This document shows positions 1 to 16,759 of a DNA stretch of 64,000 nucleotides, one piece after another (within the stretch, counting starts at the first letter, position 1; the number at the start of each line of letters is the position of its first letter). The position numbers and the translations under genes are program-made. Origin of the DNA: Mortierella sp. BCC40632 (taxonomy: Eukaryota > Mortierellomycota > Mortierellomycetes > Mortierellales > Mortierellaceae); the NCBI GenBank assembly GCA_011634665.1, contig WAEK01000007.1:2328501-2392500 (forward strand). Reading direction: 5' to 3'. The notes beneath the pieces are model-generated. The model worked only from the letters and a program-made list of their open reading frames with translations. It searched no databases and had not been told where the DNA came from.

Positions 1-104
1 AATGTGCTACAGTTCTGCCTCTCACCCTCCCCTTCCACCACTCCAAAGAAAAGAAAAAGAAAAAGAATATAAAAAAAAAAAGAAAATGAAAAAGAAAAAA
101 ATTA

Positions 105-135
<31 letters not shown>

Positions 136-152
136 GATAAAAAGCAATCAAC

Positions 153-4929
<4,777 letters not shown>

Positions 4930-6534
4930 CTATCCCAAGGTGTCAGCAAGCCCGAACCAGGGTTAGTTCATACCGAAGACACGAGTGAAGGGAAACAAAA
5001 GGAGAAGAAAGAGAGGGAGGGAGGGTCTAATAATCCCACAAGCAAAGCATTGACAATTGTACCATGCTGGAGACCAACGCTGTCGTGGGCGTGGAAGGGG
5101 AGGAGGGGCTTGGAGGGGCTTGGAGGGAACGAGAACGCGGTCAGGCCAAGGTCGTAGAGGCAAAGGGGAGGAGAGGGGGAGGGAGGGGAGAAGACACAGT
5201 TCTGTAGGACAAAGGTCGAGGTTTGGGTACAATGAAGAATGAAAGAGATGGAGAGATTCAAATGAGCAGGAATGGCAGGATGAAGATGCGGATGGGTTGG
5301 TCTGGAACGGAGGAAGAGAGAAAGTAAGGTGAGAGTGAGAGAGAGAGGACGGGCCTCTTTCTTTCTCTCTCTCTCTCGCCTTTTAAAAAGGACAAAGGGT
5401 AGGAGGTGTAAAAAGGGGCGCAGGTGCACGAACAACGTGGGTCAGATGGGGGACATCAGGGGGAAGACCGCCGATATAGAAGAGGACAGACCACGCCCAT
5501 CGTCGCGCCATGCGCCGTGGCCATGTCAATGCTATCAAACGTTGCGCAGGGCCTGCTGTTGCCAGCCAGTCAGCCAGCCAGCCATGTCAAAATGCCTGCA
5601 CGCGCTCCCTTGACTCTCTTCATTGCCCTTGCCCCTGTCGCGTTTGTCTAAATGTGCCGCTGCCTGCCTCACCAGAGATAGCCCAAACACATTAGCCAAA
5701 CAGGAAAGCTCCAGAGTGGATGTGTGTGTAAGAAGAAGGAGAAAGGGGGGAGGAGAGAGAACTAGACAGTTCCTGCAAGGGCGCGTCCTGTTTGCCACTC
5801 GACTCATCACCCTGAGTGGGCTCGTTAAATGAAAAATAGAGTCCCATGGCTGCTTGGCACACACAGCTCATGACATGGTTGGGTCGATGCGCATAATCAG
5901 GACATGCATCATCATACCCTGCCCGCACTAATACGCAGGAGCGAGATCCAGGCTTGCGACTAGCCCGTTCAGGCCGCACAGAGTCCGTCATTTGAGCGTA
6001 CTGACACCGAGGCAGTCCAGACAGGAGGTGAAAATCCTAGGCTGCTCGGCGCGCCATTTCTGCCCGCCTACGGCTCCACGTGTGGTCACTCCAGGCGCTG
6101 TTAGGGGTCCGATCCTGATTTCCTGGTCTCTCCTTGCTAGAGTTTTGTCATGGGAGACACAAACACGGCTCAAGTGGTCAGCAGGAATGGGGTCCAGGGT
6201 CTGCCTTGCCCTGCTTGAGGCATGACTGAGCCACTGGTAGCGACAGGGTTTCCCACATATTGCTTTTTGGCCTTGACCTTATCCTTTTTGCAGCCTTTAC
6301 CCATTCCATTCCTTGCCACTTTTCTCTTTACCTTGTCCAACCCCATCGTTAACACTGCCACACCCACTCTACCCCCTCTCGTTCACTCCCAAACAACACC
6401 CTAGTTCTTCTCTACTGCTTCTATCGCATCCAACCACCTCCACTCACTCTTTCCTTGCAAGACTCCAGATCCAGCGGGATCAAGATAGCCCCTTTCCCAG
6501 ATCCCATTGCCAGTAGCACATCGATTATCCCGCC
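4930..6534. other. Intergenic region between divergent kinase and phosphate permease genes
   Basis: About 1.6 kb. It should hold the kinase promoter and any 5' exon, and the permease promoter. Purine-rich stretches at 4975-5200 and 5300-5420. Open frames here are composed of low-complexity Ser/Leu/Pro or Arg/Glu and show no family resemblance. One regulatory candidate, CACGTG at 6077-6082, is listed separately. Confidence 0.6.
6077..6082. promoter_or_regulatory. CACGTG E-box, candidate PHO element
   Basis: Palindromic CACGTG lies 453 bp upstream of the start codon of the Pho89-type permease. In yeast and Neurospora the phosphate-starvation bHLH factors Pho4/NUC-1 bind this core, and PHO89 orthologues are typical targets. 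Only one copy was seen between 5900 and 6534, and a six-base palindrome can occur by chance, so the assignment rests on context. Confidence 0.4.
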
Positions 6535-8315
6535 ATGAACCCAGGAGATTACACCTTCTTGTTTGCACTGGGCATGATATTTGCCTTTCTTGACTCGTAT
6601 GGGATAGGTGCAAATGATGTCAGCAATAGTTTCTCGGCAGCAGTAGGCTCTAGGGCTCTTACGCTCAAACAGGCTGTCCTTATTGCCTCCGTTTGCGAGT
6701 TCCTCGGTGCCTTCCTCATGGGATCTTCTACCGCAGACACCATCAAGGGCGGCCTTATCGATGTCTCACTCTTTGCACTCGATCCCGCCCTACTTATGTT
6801 GGGTATGGTTTGTTCACTCGTCGGTTCCTCGACCTGGGTTCTTTTTGCCTCTTCGAGGGGATGGCCCGTTTCCACAACCCATGCGATTGTAGGCGCCATC
6901 ACTGGTATTGGTATTGCCGGCTTCGGAGGCGGTGCCGTGAAATGGGCCGAGATCGGCAAGATTGTCGCGAGTTGGTTGGTTTCTCCAGTTTGTGCAGGCA
7001 TTGTCACGGCTATTGTCTTCTTGACCACAAAGTTCTTTATCTTGAGACATGACGACTCGCTCAAGAGAGGTTTGCGAGCGATCCCATTCTACTTTGCGAT
7101 TACCATTTTCATCAATGTGTTCTACATCGTTTTCAAGGGTTCACCAGGTCTGAACCTGTCCAAGATGCCAATTGGAGTTATCCTGGGGATCTCCTTTGGT
7201 GTTGCAGGGGTTGTGTTCCTCTGGTGTCAGTTCTTCCTAAAGCCGTACCTAAAGCGTAAGATTGAGAACGAAGAGAAGCTTTCGTGGCATCATGCCTTCT
7301 GGATTCCATTTGTAAAGCCCCGCCCGCCGACTCCAGTCAATACGGCCCCGACAGGTGTAGCGAGCCTGAGGGTGGATACAGGGCGTTCACTCAATGAAAA
7401 GCACCTAGACTCGTCCCCTCTCTCCCCAGACGGAATAAAAGTCAGAACGCTGGAGGAAGCCCTGCACGAGAAGGAGCTGCAGGACCGTCGTGGTTCGGTT
7501 GACAGTGGCCTGGCAGCTCTGGATGACACTCCACCCCCTTCTAGGACTAAGGCTCTTTGGAAGTATGTCAAGGCCAAGATAATGCACGGTGTTGATCAGG
7601 ACATTCATGAGAGTACCGTAGAGGTTGAGCAGATCCATGACAATTCGACAAAGTACGATGGCAAGACCGAGCTGCTCTTTTGTACGCTCCAAGTGCTTAC
7701 TTCTTGCTTTGCGTCGTTTGCACATGGATCGAACGACGTTGCCAACGCCATCGGTCCATTGACGACCATCTACTATATTTGGAAGCACGGAGCCGTTGAT
7801 GTCTCTGGCAAATCTCCAATTCCTACCTGGATTTTGGCATACGGAGGAGTGGCGATTGATCTTGGTCTGCTGACCTATGGGTACAAGGTGATGGCAACGT
7901 TGGGCAACAAGATTACGTTCATGTCGCCGAGCAGAGGCTTCAGCGTCTCCTTGGCGACCTCTTTAACGGTGTTGACTTGTTCAAAGCTGGGATTGCCTGT
8001 CTCGACCACCCATTGTATCACTGGTGCCACGACTGCCGTAGGTCTGGCAGGCGGAGGAGGCTTGAAATCTGTCAATTGGAAGATGCTTGGCCTTGTAGCA
8101 TCGTCCTGGGTCTTTACGCTCCCGGCAGCAGGTCTTGGTAAGTCAAGATGCAGGGTTTTCTTGTTTGTTTTATCTGAACAAAAAGGACCAAGACTTGAGA
8201 GAGAGAGAGAGAGAGAGGAAGCATGGCCATTAGATTTCACTAACCTTCTTTCCTTTTGGCTGTAGTCTCGGGCCTTTTGTTTGCCCTTATCATCTACTCG
8301 CCTCACAAGGCATGA
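6535..8315 (+). CDS. PHO89: Na+/phosphate symporter, Pho89/PiT family
   Basis: Plasma-membrane inorganic phosphate transporter of the PiT family, usually induced by phosphate starvation. Exons 6535-8137 and 8266-8315 join in phase (CTT G|TC TCG) to give 550 residues, a normal length. Both inverted-repeat signature motifs are present: GANDVSNSF near residues 25-33 and GSNDVANAIGP near 398-408. VSTTHAIVGAITG and VSTTHCITGATT mark the two homologous halves. Hydrophobic helices flank a long hydrophilic loop (about residues 240-380) with charged low-complexity sequence, as in fungal Pho89. The C terminus after the intron is a final membrane segment ending SPHKA. The intron carries a (GA)n run. The start is the first ATG of the open frame. 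The CACGTG site upstream fits Pho4-type control. Confidence 0.93.
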
Positions 8316-8636
8316 CCATGGTGTCTACCGGGGGGTACAGAAAGAGCAAAGCTGTTTGTAAATAAACTCTTCGATGCAGAGTGAGCCGTCGGCGGTTCTC
8401 TTCTTTTACCCTCCTTTCCCTCACTTCTTGGGACTAAGAGAGCTGTGTTCACAAGGCTCTCCTCGCTGTTGAGATTTGGCAGACGGGCGCTCGCTGCACC
8501 CGACTGTGCTAGGCTGGATACTTATCTGAGCCAGCGCGCAGGATCCAGTTCTGTGCTGGCTACTCGGCGGGCCCTTGATCGACGCCTCTCCGGCCCGTTC
8601 CAGAAGGAAGACGGGGCTCGACTGTCGCATGAAGAT

Positions 8637-8672
<36 letters not shown>

Positions 8673-10061
8673 CTTTGGATGGTGGGATTTCCATTGCTTG
8701 GGGAGAGAAAGAAAGAGAGAGAAAGGCGCCCTGATTCGCGCGTGCTATGCGGGCATTGGATGCCCTGGCAATTTGGATTGGGCGAATAAGTAAATTGCAT
8801 TCGCCAAAAGGGCGAAGTGCGACTGCAGGGCGGTGAGAGGTTCAAGAAAGAAAGAGGGAAGGAAGGAAGAGAGAGAGAAAGAAGAGAGAGAAAGAGAGAA
8901 AGGTACCCTAGCCCAACCCAGCAAGCCTCTCTGGTTGGCTGACCCGTTGTTCCTTTGTTCCTTGGGACCACTCTGCTGGCCAAGGCGCCTTTCTCTCTCT
9001 CTCTCTGTCTCTGTCTCTCTCTCTCTCTCACTCTCTCTCTCTCACTCTCTCTCACTCTCCCTCTTTCCTCTCTCTTATTCTGGTCCACTCCTCCTCCTCC
9101 TCCTCTTTCTTCTTCTTCTTCTCCTTCCTCTCTTTCCTCTTCTCCATCACTTGGATCATCTGATCCTCATCTGTCTTTGTGTCCACCATTCGCGATCCTT
9201 GCTCAATTCCTCTGCTGAGGATCCCACCACACTCATCTTCACATCCACCTCTGCCTCTACTTTTATTTTTATTTTTATTCTTCACTTTGGCATCTCTTTG
9301 TTCTCGCATTCACCCCTTGGACCCCTAATCAACTGGCTACTCTCGGTGCACATACCTTACTTTACCGTTGTACTGTGTGTCGCTGCACCAATAAGCCTAG
9401 CCAAGGTACCGACTTTTTTTACTTTTCTTTCCAGCTGCAACTCAGACCCAACATCGCCACACCTATCCCTCGGGCCAAAGACAGTCGGCCCAGGGCTTCC
9501 ATCCTGCCACCACTGTCCTCGCATCTCCTTTCGAGCTCGAACCCCTTTTTCTCTTGGCTGGAGCGAGAGAGAGAGGCGAGAGAGAGAGGCATGGTCTGGG
9601 CGTTGGTTGTTCGAAGGGAGAGGAAGGGGGGTAGAGGAGGATGATCTCCCTCTGTGATATCACACGGACACGGACGCGCAGCCGACGTGCCTGTCTGTCT
9701 GGAGGACAACCGCACTACTCAACGCCAAACCCAACCATACTTAAACTCATACCATCCAAAGACACCGCTCTTTCTTTCTCTCTCTCTCTCTCTCTCCATC
9801 CATTTTTACCTCGCCAGTAAGAAACAGTGAAAGAGAAAAGAGTCGTCTCCATCACCCTTCTCCACCCAAATCGGAGGCTGTTACCGCCTCACGGGAATGG
9901 TCTCCGAAAAAAGACTTCCCTGCAGCTCCGCCTTAATGCCTAATTCCTGCCTTGCATTCTTGCTTACGCTTTCTCTCACCGTCGACCTTTTTTTTTCCTC
10001 CTTTGGTTGGACAAACTAGATACCCCTTACATAGCCCAAGGCTTTGGATCACCACCAAGCA
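8316..10061. other. Long CT/GA-rich region upstream of chitin synthase
   Basis: About 1.7 kb without a supported gene. It contains (GA)n at about 8640-8670, a purine-rich block at 8842-8910, a pyrimidine-rich block at 8990-9145 and CT tracts near 9775-9800. It presumably holds the permease 3' end and the chitin synthase promoter and leader. Open frames in it are almost pure Arg-Glu, Ser-Leu or Phe-Leu, as expected from simple repeats. Confidence 0.6.
8842..9145. repeat. Facing purine-rich and pyrimidine-rich tracts
   Basis: A GAAAG/GAGA tract at about 8842-8910 is followed, after about 80 bp of mixed sequence, by CT repeats at 8990-9065 and CTC/TTC repeats to about 9145. The two blocks are roughly reverse-complementary, so they could pair as an imperfect stem-loop or adopt H-DNA. 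Confidence 0.65.
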
Positions 10062-13000
10062 ATGTCAAGCCCTAACAACACCACAGCCCGTTCAAGGACG
10101 CAGAGCGCGAATGGCCGACCCGGCATCCTACCTCATAATCCTCCTAATCCTAATAGAACAGGACGCGGCCTTGCTCCAAGCCGCTCTGCAGCGAACATGT
10201 CAGCCAACAACTACCTCCTGCCACCAGGACAGCATAGCCAATCCTTTGGATCAAGCAATCAGCTCCAGCAGAGGGCTCAACCATCCCAACTCCATAACAC
10301 AAGCAGCAGCAGTAGAGACAGCGGAGGGATGGGTGGATCTGGATACACATCAACAACGTACGCTGGTGGCAGCAACGAAGCAATGGTACCGTTGATGCCC
10401 ATGAAGCAAAGCCCAACCCCACGTATGAGACCGGGTTCTGGACAGGAGAGGACCTTGCCACGGGTTCCAGGATCGGCACCAGTGTATTCTGGAACGGGAA
10501 CAATAGTCGGAGACGGAGGCCCCCTTGGTACGCCAATACAGGGACAGATTCGGACATCGATCTCCAACAATAATATGCGACCGTTGCCCAACCCAGTGGA
10601 GGAAGCCCAGATGATTCGGCAACGATCACAGGCGCAGATGGTTCAGGGTCCAGGACAGGGATATCCACCAGGTGGTGTTTCGTTCACCATGCCAGCATCG
10701 ACGCCAGCAGGCATCCAAATGAGAGCATCCTCGGATGGTGTCCATCCTTATTCAATGGGGTATGGGTCTCATCCGGCCATTATAGCTCAACAGAGTCAAC
10801 CATTACTCCCAGTAGTACCACCCAGCTTTCCTCACTACAGTCCACCGCTCCAGAGTCCACCTACGCTTCATTTTGGACCAGCACCTGCAAAGCAGACACG
10901 GAGGTACAAGACGACCAAAAAAGTAACGTTGACGCAAGGTAACTTGGTTTTGGATTGTCCAGTCCCCACGAAACTATTGGATGTCTTGCCTCGGAAAATC
11001 GGTGATGAGTTCACGACAATGCGATACACGGCCGTAACGTGTGATCCGAACGAGTTTCCGAGTCAGAATTATACTTTGCGACCCAAGATGTTGGAGCGTG
11101 AGACGGAATTGTTTATTGTGATGACCATGTATAATGTAAGAGACTTTTTTGTTGTTGTTGTTGTTGGTGTTGCATTTTTCTCGTTCAAAGACTCATGAGA
11201 CCTGGGTCTACTTATTTTTTTAATTATAGGAGGACGAAATCCTGTTCTGTAGGACTATGCATGGAGTGATGAAAAACATTTCTCATCTCTGTGCACGCGA
11301 CCGATCCAAGACCTGGGGACCCGAGGGTTGGAAAAAGGTTGTGGTCTGTATTGTGGCCGATGGTCGATACAAATGCAGTCGAAGAGTCCTCAGTGTCTTG
11401 GCCATGATGGGAGTCTATCAGGAGGGCATTGCCAAGAACGTGGTCGGAGGCAAGGAGGTGGTCGCTCATTTGTATGAATACACAGCTCAGATCTCGATTG
11501 ATCCTGATCTCAAGGTCAAGTCGGCCGATCGTAAGATCCCCCCGGTTCAGATTTTGTTCTGTCTCAAAGAACAGAACAAGAAAAAGCTCAACTCTCATCG
11601 GTGGTTTTTTAATGCGTTTGGACCTGTCCTGAAGCCGAATGTTTGTGTGCTCTTGGATGTGGGTACCAAACCAGGCAACACCTCGATCTATCACCTCTGG
11701 AAATCGTTTGATGTCAACAAGGATGTCGGTGGTGCCTGCGGTGAAATCTGTGCCATGACCGGAAAAGGATGCTCCAACTTGATCAACCCTCTTGTGGCGG
11801 CCCAAAACTTTGAGTACAAAATGTCGAATATTCTGGACAAGCCTATGGAATCCGTCTTTGGCTATATCTCTGTCTTGCCCGGTGCTTTCTCTGCATATCG
11901 ATATGAGGCTCTGTTGAACGACCATAACGGGAACGGGCCATTGGCATCGTATTTCAAGGGAGAAAACCATGGAGGCGACATGGACAGCATCTTTTCGGCC
12001 AATATGTATCTCGCTGAGGATCGTATCCTGTGTTTCGAACTCGTGGCAAAGAGAGGAGGCCAGTGGCGGTTGAAATACGTTCGGTCCGCAATTGGAGAGA
12101 CGGATGTTCCTCAGTCTGTGCCCGAGTTTATCTCACAGCGACGACGTTGGTTGAACGGTTCGTTCTTTGCGGCCATCTATGCTTTGACACATTCAGCTAA
12201 TATTTGGCGATCAGATCACAACTTTATCCGAAAGTTGTGGTTCCACCTTGAATTTTTCTACAATCTTGTGAGCATTATCTTTTCATGGTTTGCACTGGTA
12301 AGTTCCTTACAGATTAAAGTTTTTTTTTTTTTTTTTTTTTAAAAAAGCAAGAGTTGGCGGTAAGTTTGCGCTAACCATCCTCCCTTTTCCCCCTCTATTC
12401 GATTTCTAGGGCAATATGTATCTTACTTTCTACTTCTTGGCCAGATCGCTCGCAAATCCAACGCTCGATCCCTTTGGAGACGGCTGGGGTGAAAGGGTTT
12501 ACGACGTGATGCGTTACCTCTACATTTTCCTCATTTGCACACAGTTTATTTGCTCTATGGGGTAAGTGGGTGCGCCTGGAAGAAGAAGAAAAAAAATAGG
12601 TTGTCTGGAATCCAAAGATGGATGGCTGAAGATCCCTCTTTTCCTTGTCTTAAATGAGAGACCCCATTCTTAACCCTGGATAAAAAAAAACTCTTTTCTG
12701 TGCATATGATAGTAATCGACCACAAGGATCAAAAGCAACGTATACAATGTCAATGGTCGCGTTCGGATTGATTATGGGATATATGCTCTTTGCCGCAGGA
12801 TTGATCACAATGCGGTCACTCCAGGCGGCCTTTTCCCAACTCGACATGTCAAACACAACGTTTGACGTGTTTGTAACTGTGGTCAAAAATGCGGCTTTCC
12901 GGGATATTGTCTTGTCATTGTTGTCAACCTATGGACTGTATATCTTGATGTCGATTCTGTATATGGATCCTTGGCATATGATCACAAGTTTTGTACAGTA

Positions 13001-13362
13001 CATGTTCTTGATGCCAAGCTATGTTAATATCTTGAACGTGTACGCGTTCTGTAATACACACGATGTGAGGTAAGTTTAATTATTATTTTTTTCTTGGAAA
13101 CAAAGATGTTCAGTGTATCTGGGGAAAGAAAAGGGGGAAAATTGTACTGACGATAGCCCATCTTTTCCTTTGCCTGAAAATAATAATAATAATAGTTGGG
13201 GAACCAAAGGAGACAACAAGCCTGCTCATGATCTTGGAGAGGCCAAGAAGAGTGATGGCCAAGTAGTCGAGGTCGAAGTTCCTATTACTTCCGCTGACAT
13301 GTAAGTTACGCATTCGCTTCTGCACTTTTCTATTTTCGTTTTCTCAACTATTCAGCAATGCT

Positions 13363-13410
<48 letters not shown>

Positions 13411-13890
13411 TCTCCCCTGACCGGATGGTGGTAATTCCTGCACATTAGTAACGAGGCCTATGACGATGCCATTGCAGAGTTGTCGCACAAGGTTCCTGAA
13501 GTTCACCAATCTAGGAGTGCAGCGACAAAGCAAGACGATTACTATCGTGCATTCAGAACAAGGCTTGTCATGGCTTGGATCGGCTCTAATGGTTTGCTGG
13601 TAGCACTGATCAGCTCCACGACCATTGAGACAAAGCTGACTATGAAGGTAAAAAAAAAAAAAAAAAATGGCGGCCTTGTAGGATCGTTTGGACAAGAATG
13701 TCAAAGAGGAAAAAAAAAAAAAAAAAGGGAAACGCAACGTTACTAAAGTCAATGAGTTCATCTCTTTTTCTTACACTAGAATGGATCCAATGGATATCTG
13801 GCAGCGATTATGTGGAGTGTGTTTGGGCTGTCACTCTTCCGATTCTTTGGAAGTATCATCTATCTCTTTTTTAGTATCTTTAGTCATTAG
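10062..13890 (+). CDS. Chitin synthase, division 1 (class I-III type)
   Basis: Family 2 glycosyltransferase that polymerises UDP-GlcNAc into cell-wall chitin at the plasma membrane. Exons: 10062-11135, 11230-12297, 12410-12561, 12713-13069, 13196-13300, 13449-13647, 13780-13890. All phases agree, giving about 1,021 residues. The N terminus is a Pro/Ser/Gln/Gly-rich tail (about 280 residues). Next comes the chitin-synthase N domain (from [11 protein letters not shown]), then catalytic motifs [32 protein letters not shown] (about 619) and QRRRWLNGS (about 660). Several membrane helices follow, then the typical [16 protein letters not shown] segment formed across the exon 4/5 junction, and two final helices. 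The start is the first ATG of the frame. The exon 6 donor runs straight into a poly-A tract (GTAAAAAA). Subclass cannot be decided by eye. Confidence 0.93.
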
Positions 13891-14231
13891 AACCATTTCT
13901 TTGAACCATTTTACGACCGTTTGTTATTTTCTTTTTGTTTTGTTTTGTTTTGCCTCAGGACTAGCCATCCCAGATGCCTTTTATCATTTACCATTACCAT
14001 TTTATGGTAGTCTATATAGTCTCTTTTTTAGATTGATACCCAATATTCAGACCATGTCTTTGTCGACAGACTGGAGACTAGGACTATTTTTTTTTTCTAC
14101 AACCGAATAATGAATGGAATGAGGAACAAAAAGACTTTTTCATATCAACCTCATAAAAGTGCTATCGAATGTTCTTTGATTTCAAAGTGAAGCCGGTTGA
14201 AATTTTTGGTCGATAGTTTTTCCAATATTGT

Positions 14232-14278
<47 letters not shown>

Positions 14279-14939
14279 ATGTATTTTTTTTTTTTTAGTA
14301 CTTCAAGCATTGTGTCGTGGCGGGTTTGAGAGGGATAGAGTATTTTGAACAAAGCCGTTGAAGCACGTGCCATCTCTGACGTACAGCATCTCTTGGAGTT
14401 GTGGGGTGCAGATACAAAAAGCAAAAAAAAAAAAAAAAAAAAAAAAGACTGAAGCTGACTCTGCAAGTCTTTGACGACTTTTGAGTTGCTTCGATGGCAA
14501 AAAGCACAGCAGCAGCACTATATGTATATGTATTGGTGGGTGTAACCGAGCTCCATTGACATACGATCGAAAGCAGAGGTTGGAAAGAGGAGAGGGAGAG
14601 AGAGAGCGATTTCTACAATGTTCTTGATGGACTGTTGAAAAAAACTGGAAGCTTTAATAATAATAATAATAAAAAGTGTGGGTTGGAAGAAAGAGTCTCG
14701 GAATTCTTTTGTCTTCTCTCATATCTCGCTCTTTTTTTTTTTTTTTTTCATTTCATGAAAAAAAAAGGAATAACCGCCCTAGACCCATGGGCTCCAGATG
14801 ACGACTCCTGGGGCGAACACCATAGGGCAGGGGAGGGGGAGGGGAGGAGAGGTGAACAGTGGTACTGATTCCAACTAATGCCAAATGAGTTTTATTGAAC
14901 ACCATGGTGGATCTCAGGATAAAATGACGGCCACGCCAT
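13891..14939. other. Intergenic region between convergent chitin synthase and thioredoxin-like genes
   Basis: About 1 kb of 3'-flanking sequence for two convergent genes. It holds a TTGCTG hexamer array (14228-14280), poly-A/T runs and a GGGGA-rich stretch near 14825-14850. Open frames here encode only homopolymer-like peptides. I see no further gene. Confidence 0.6.
14228..14280. repeat. TTGCTG hexanucleotide microsatellite
   Basis: About eight uninterrupted copies of TTGCTG, downstream of the chitin synthase. On the minus strand they would read as an Asn/Ser run, but no gene context supports translation. Confidence 0.9.
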
Positions 14940-15239
14940 TCACAAAGCATGAAGCCTCCTGACAATGTTTTCCACTGTGTCTTCGTCTAAACTCAAGTTG
15001 CGCATCAACTTGTTGTCGTTGTAGGCATAGATGGTAATGGCGGAACTGAGTCCAAGTTCGCTGAGGTCCTTCAGGTCGGCCGAGAAAAACTTGATATCTC
15101 CATATTCTTCGGCCAGTCTTTCGAAACTCTGGGATGTGCCATGACTGATCATGTAGGCTTTTCGGATAATAATGATTCTCTTTCCTCCAGAGCTGACAAA
15201 GTGGTTATACTCGTCGATGTTGTTTATCTCGGTAGACAT
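14940..15239 (-). CDS. Thioredoxin-like protein without a CxxC active site
   Basis: A single-exon frame of 99 residues with a thioredoxin-like order of elements: strand KRIIIIRKAY, helix SFERLAEEYG, strand IKFFSADLKDL, strand AITIYAYNDNK and a C-terminal helix VENIVRRL. Where thioredoxins have WCGPC this protein has AYMISHG. It contains no cysteine at all, and the cis-proline usually found before the third strand is absent. If the fold is right it cannot act as a redox enzyme and may be a binding module. The ATG is the first in the frame, and the stop follows HAL. The assignment rests on pattern similarity only; an unrelated small alpha/beta protein is possible. Confidence 0.6.
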   Translation of the reverse strand: MSTEINNIDEYNHFVSSGGKRIIIIRKAYMISHGTSQSFERLAEEYGDIKFFSADLKDLSELGLSSAITIYAYNDNKLMRNLSLDEDTVENIVRRLHAL

Positions 15240-16579
15240 TTCGTTTTTATGTGTCGAGTGTGTGAATGTAGGTTCGTTGTTGAAGGAGGTGGATAAGGAT
15301 GACGAGGTGGAAGAGAGAAAAGAGGTGAGACGATCAGGGGCATGGAAGATAATAGATTTTGCCCGATGTTGGAAGGGAGGGGAGGGAGTCAGATGTGACG
15401 AGGGCAGCAGTGAGACGTTACACCAACAGATGCTGCAGTGACAACTTTTTTTTTTTTTTTTTTTTTTTTTTAAGTAGGGCGAGGGGCGGAGAGAGGGCGG
15501 AGGGCGGAGAAGGCGAAGAAAGGGTGGAGGAGAGAGAGTAGAGACTCAGTGTTCATTCACTGCACTCGAGAGAGATGGGTGAAAATTCGTCCGCCAAGCG
15601 CAAGCTAGGCGGCATGACGCACTAGGAGGCTCAAAGGCACTAAGCAACAAATTGTTATGATATGACTGCCGGCATGTGCTAGGGTCCTCATACGACAGCA
15701 AGATAACACCCATGCTAAAAGAGCATTGGAGTGAGGCCTGTAATGGCCAATAGTTCTAATGCGGATCAAATTGAAGTCCTTTCGTGGGGGTCTTTGCATT
15801 GTTCATCGACTTTGGAAACATCTCTAGCCTTCACTGCCACCGGAGTAGCTAGACTTTACTTATTCGCTAGGAGAGCATTTATGACTTCATAAAGGCTGTG
15901 CTATCGTCCTCGTGCTCGCCAAGGGGAGCTGTCTGTCCCTTCCGATGCATTATTGAATCTATCCACGCCTTTGCTTGTGTCAGAAAACAGGTCCCCAATA
16001 TCATTTTGGCAGTGTCTGTTCAACTTTCTTGGGATAAATATAGAATTTCCCATAATACACCTCAAACATGGATAGTAGACGGAAACCCAAGGCTACAACC
16101 GGTCTCAAGCATCAAAGGTCAAAAAAAAAAGGTCAAGTCACGTCGATGCTTTCGCACCATCGCTCCTGACCCTTTGGCTAGCTTTGCTGTTTATCTGTTG
16201 GTTTTTGAACTAAAAGGTTGGAGGGTATGGTACAATATGGAGTACCTCTCAGTGTAGAGAGGGGGGGGGAGGGGAAGAGAAGAGAAGAATAACTAGGCGC
16301 CAAGCCTAATATTCCCAAATAATACAAAGAATAAAAAATATTGGTACAAAGAAAGGAAGGAACTATACAGGTAGGAGGGGACATTTCAAAGGGAGTGAGA
16401 GAAAAGTGTAGTGGACGAAACCCAGAGAGGCATAGTCCGGGGTGAAAGGGCGAACAAAGAAAAGCACTCCGTGGTCCGGACTTGGAAACTGGTACTCTTC
16501 CTGTCAATCCCAAGAGCCAACACCTCTCCTTTTCCAGCAGCTATTTTTCTTCGAGAGTGGTTGTAGTGTACAGCGCATG

Positions 16580-16725
16580 GGGGGGTTTGGTCAGGTTGCC
16601 AAGGATTGATACTGAGTAGCCTGACTCCCATGAACACGTTGTGGCTGTTGGCCGGATTGTGGATAGTGTTGGTATTGAGAATCTCGACACATGCTTGTGA
16701 CGGAGACCTTTGGTCATAGAGTGGC

Positions 16726-16759
<34 letters not shown>

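Noticed and set aside
8522..9657. Long open frames rich in Arg-Glu, Ser-Leu or Phe-Leu
   Set aside because: They are translations of GA/CT simple repeats on both strands, with no domain or start context.
14182..14518. Minus-strand frames with Asn/Ser or Phe runs
   Set aside because: Derived from the TTGCTG microsatellite and a poly-A tract in a 3' flank.
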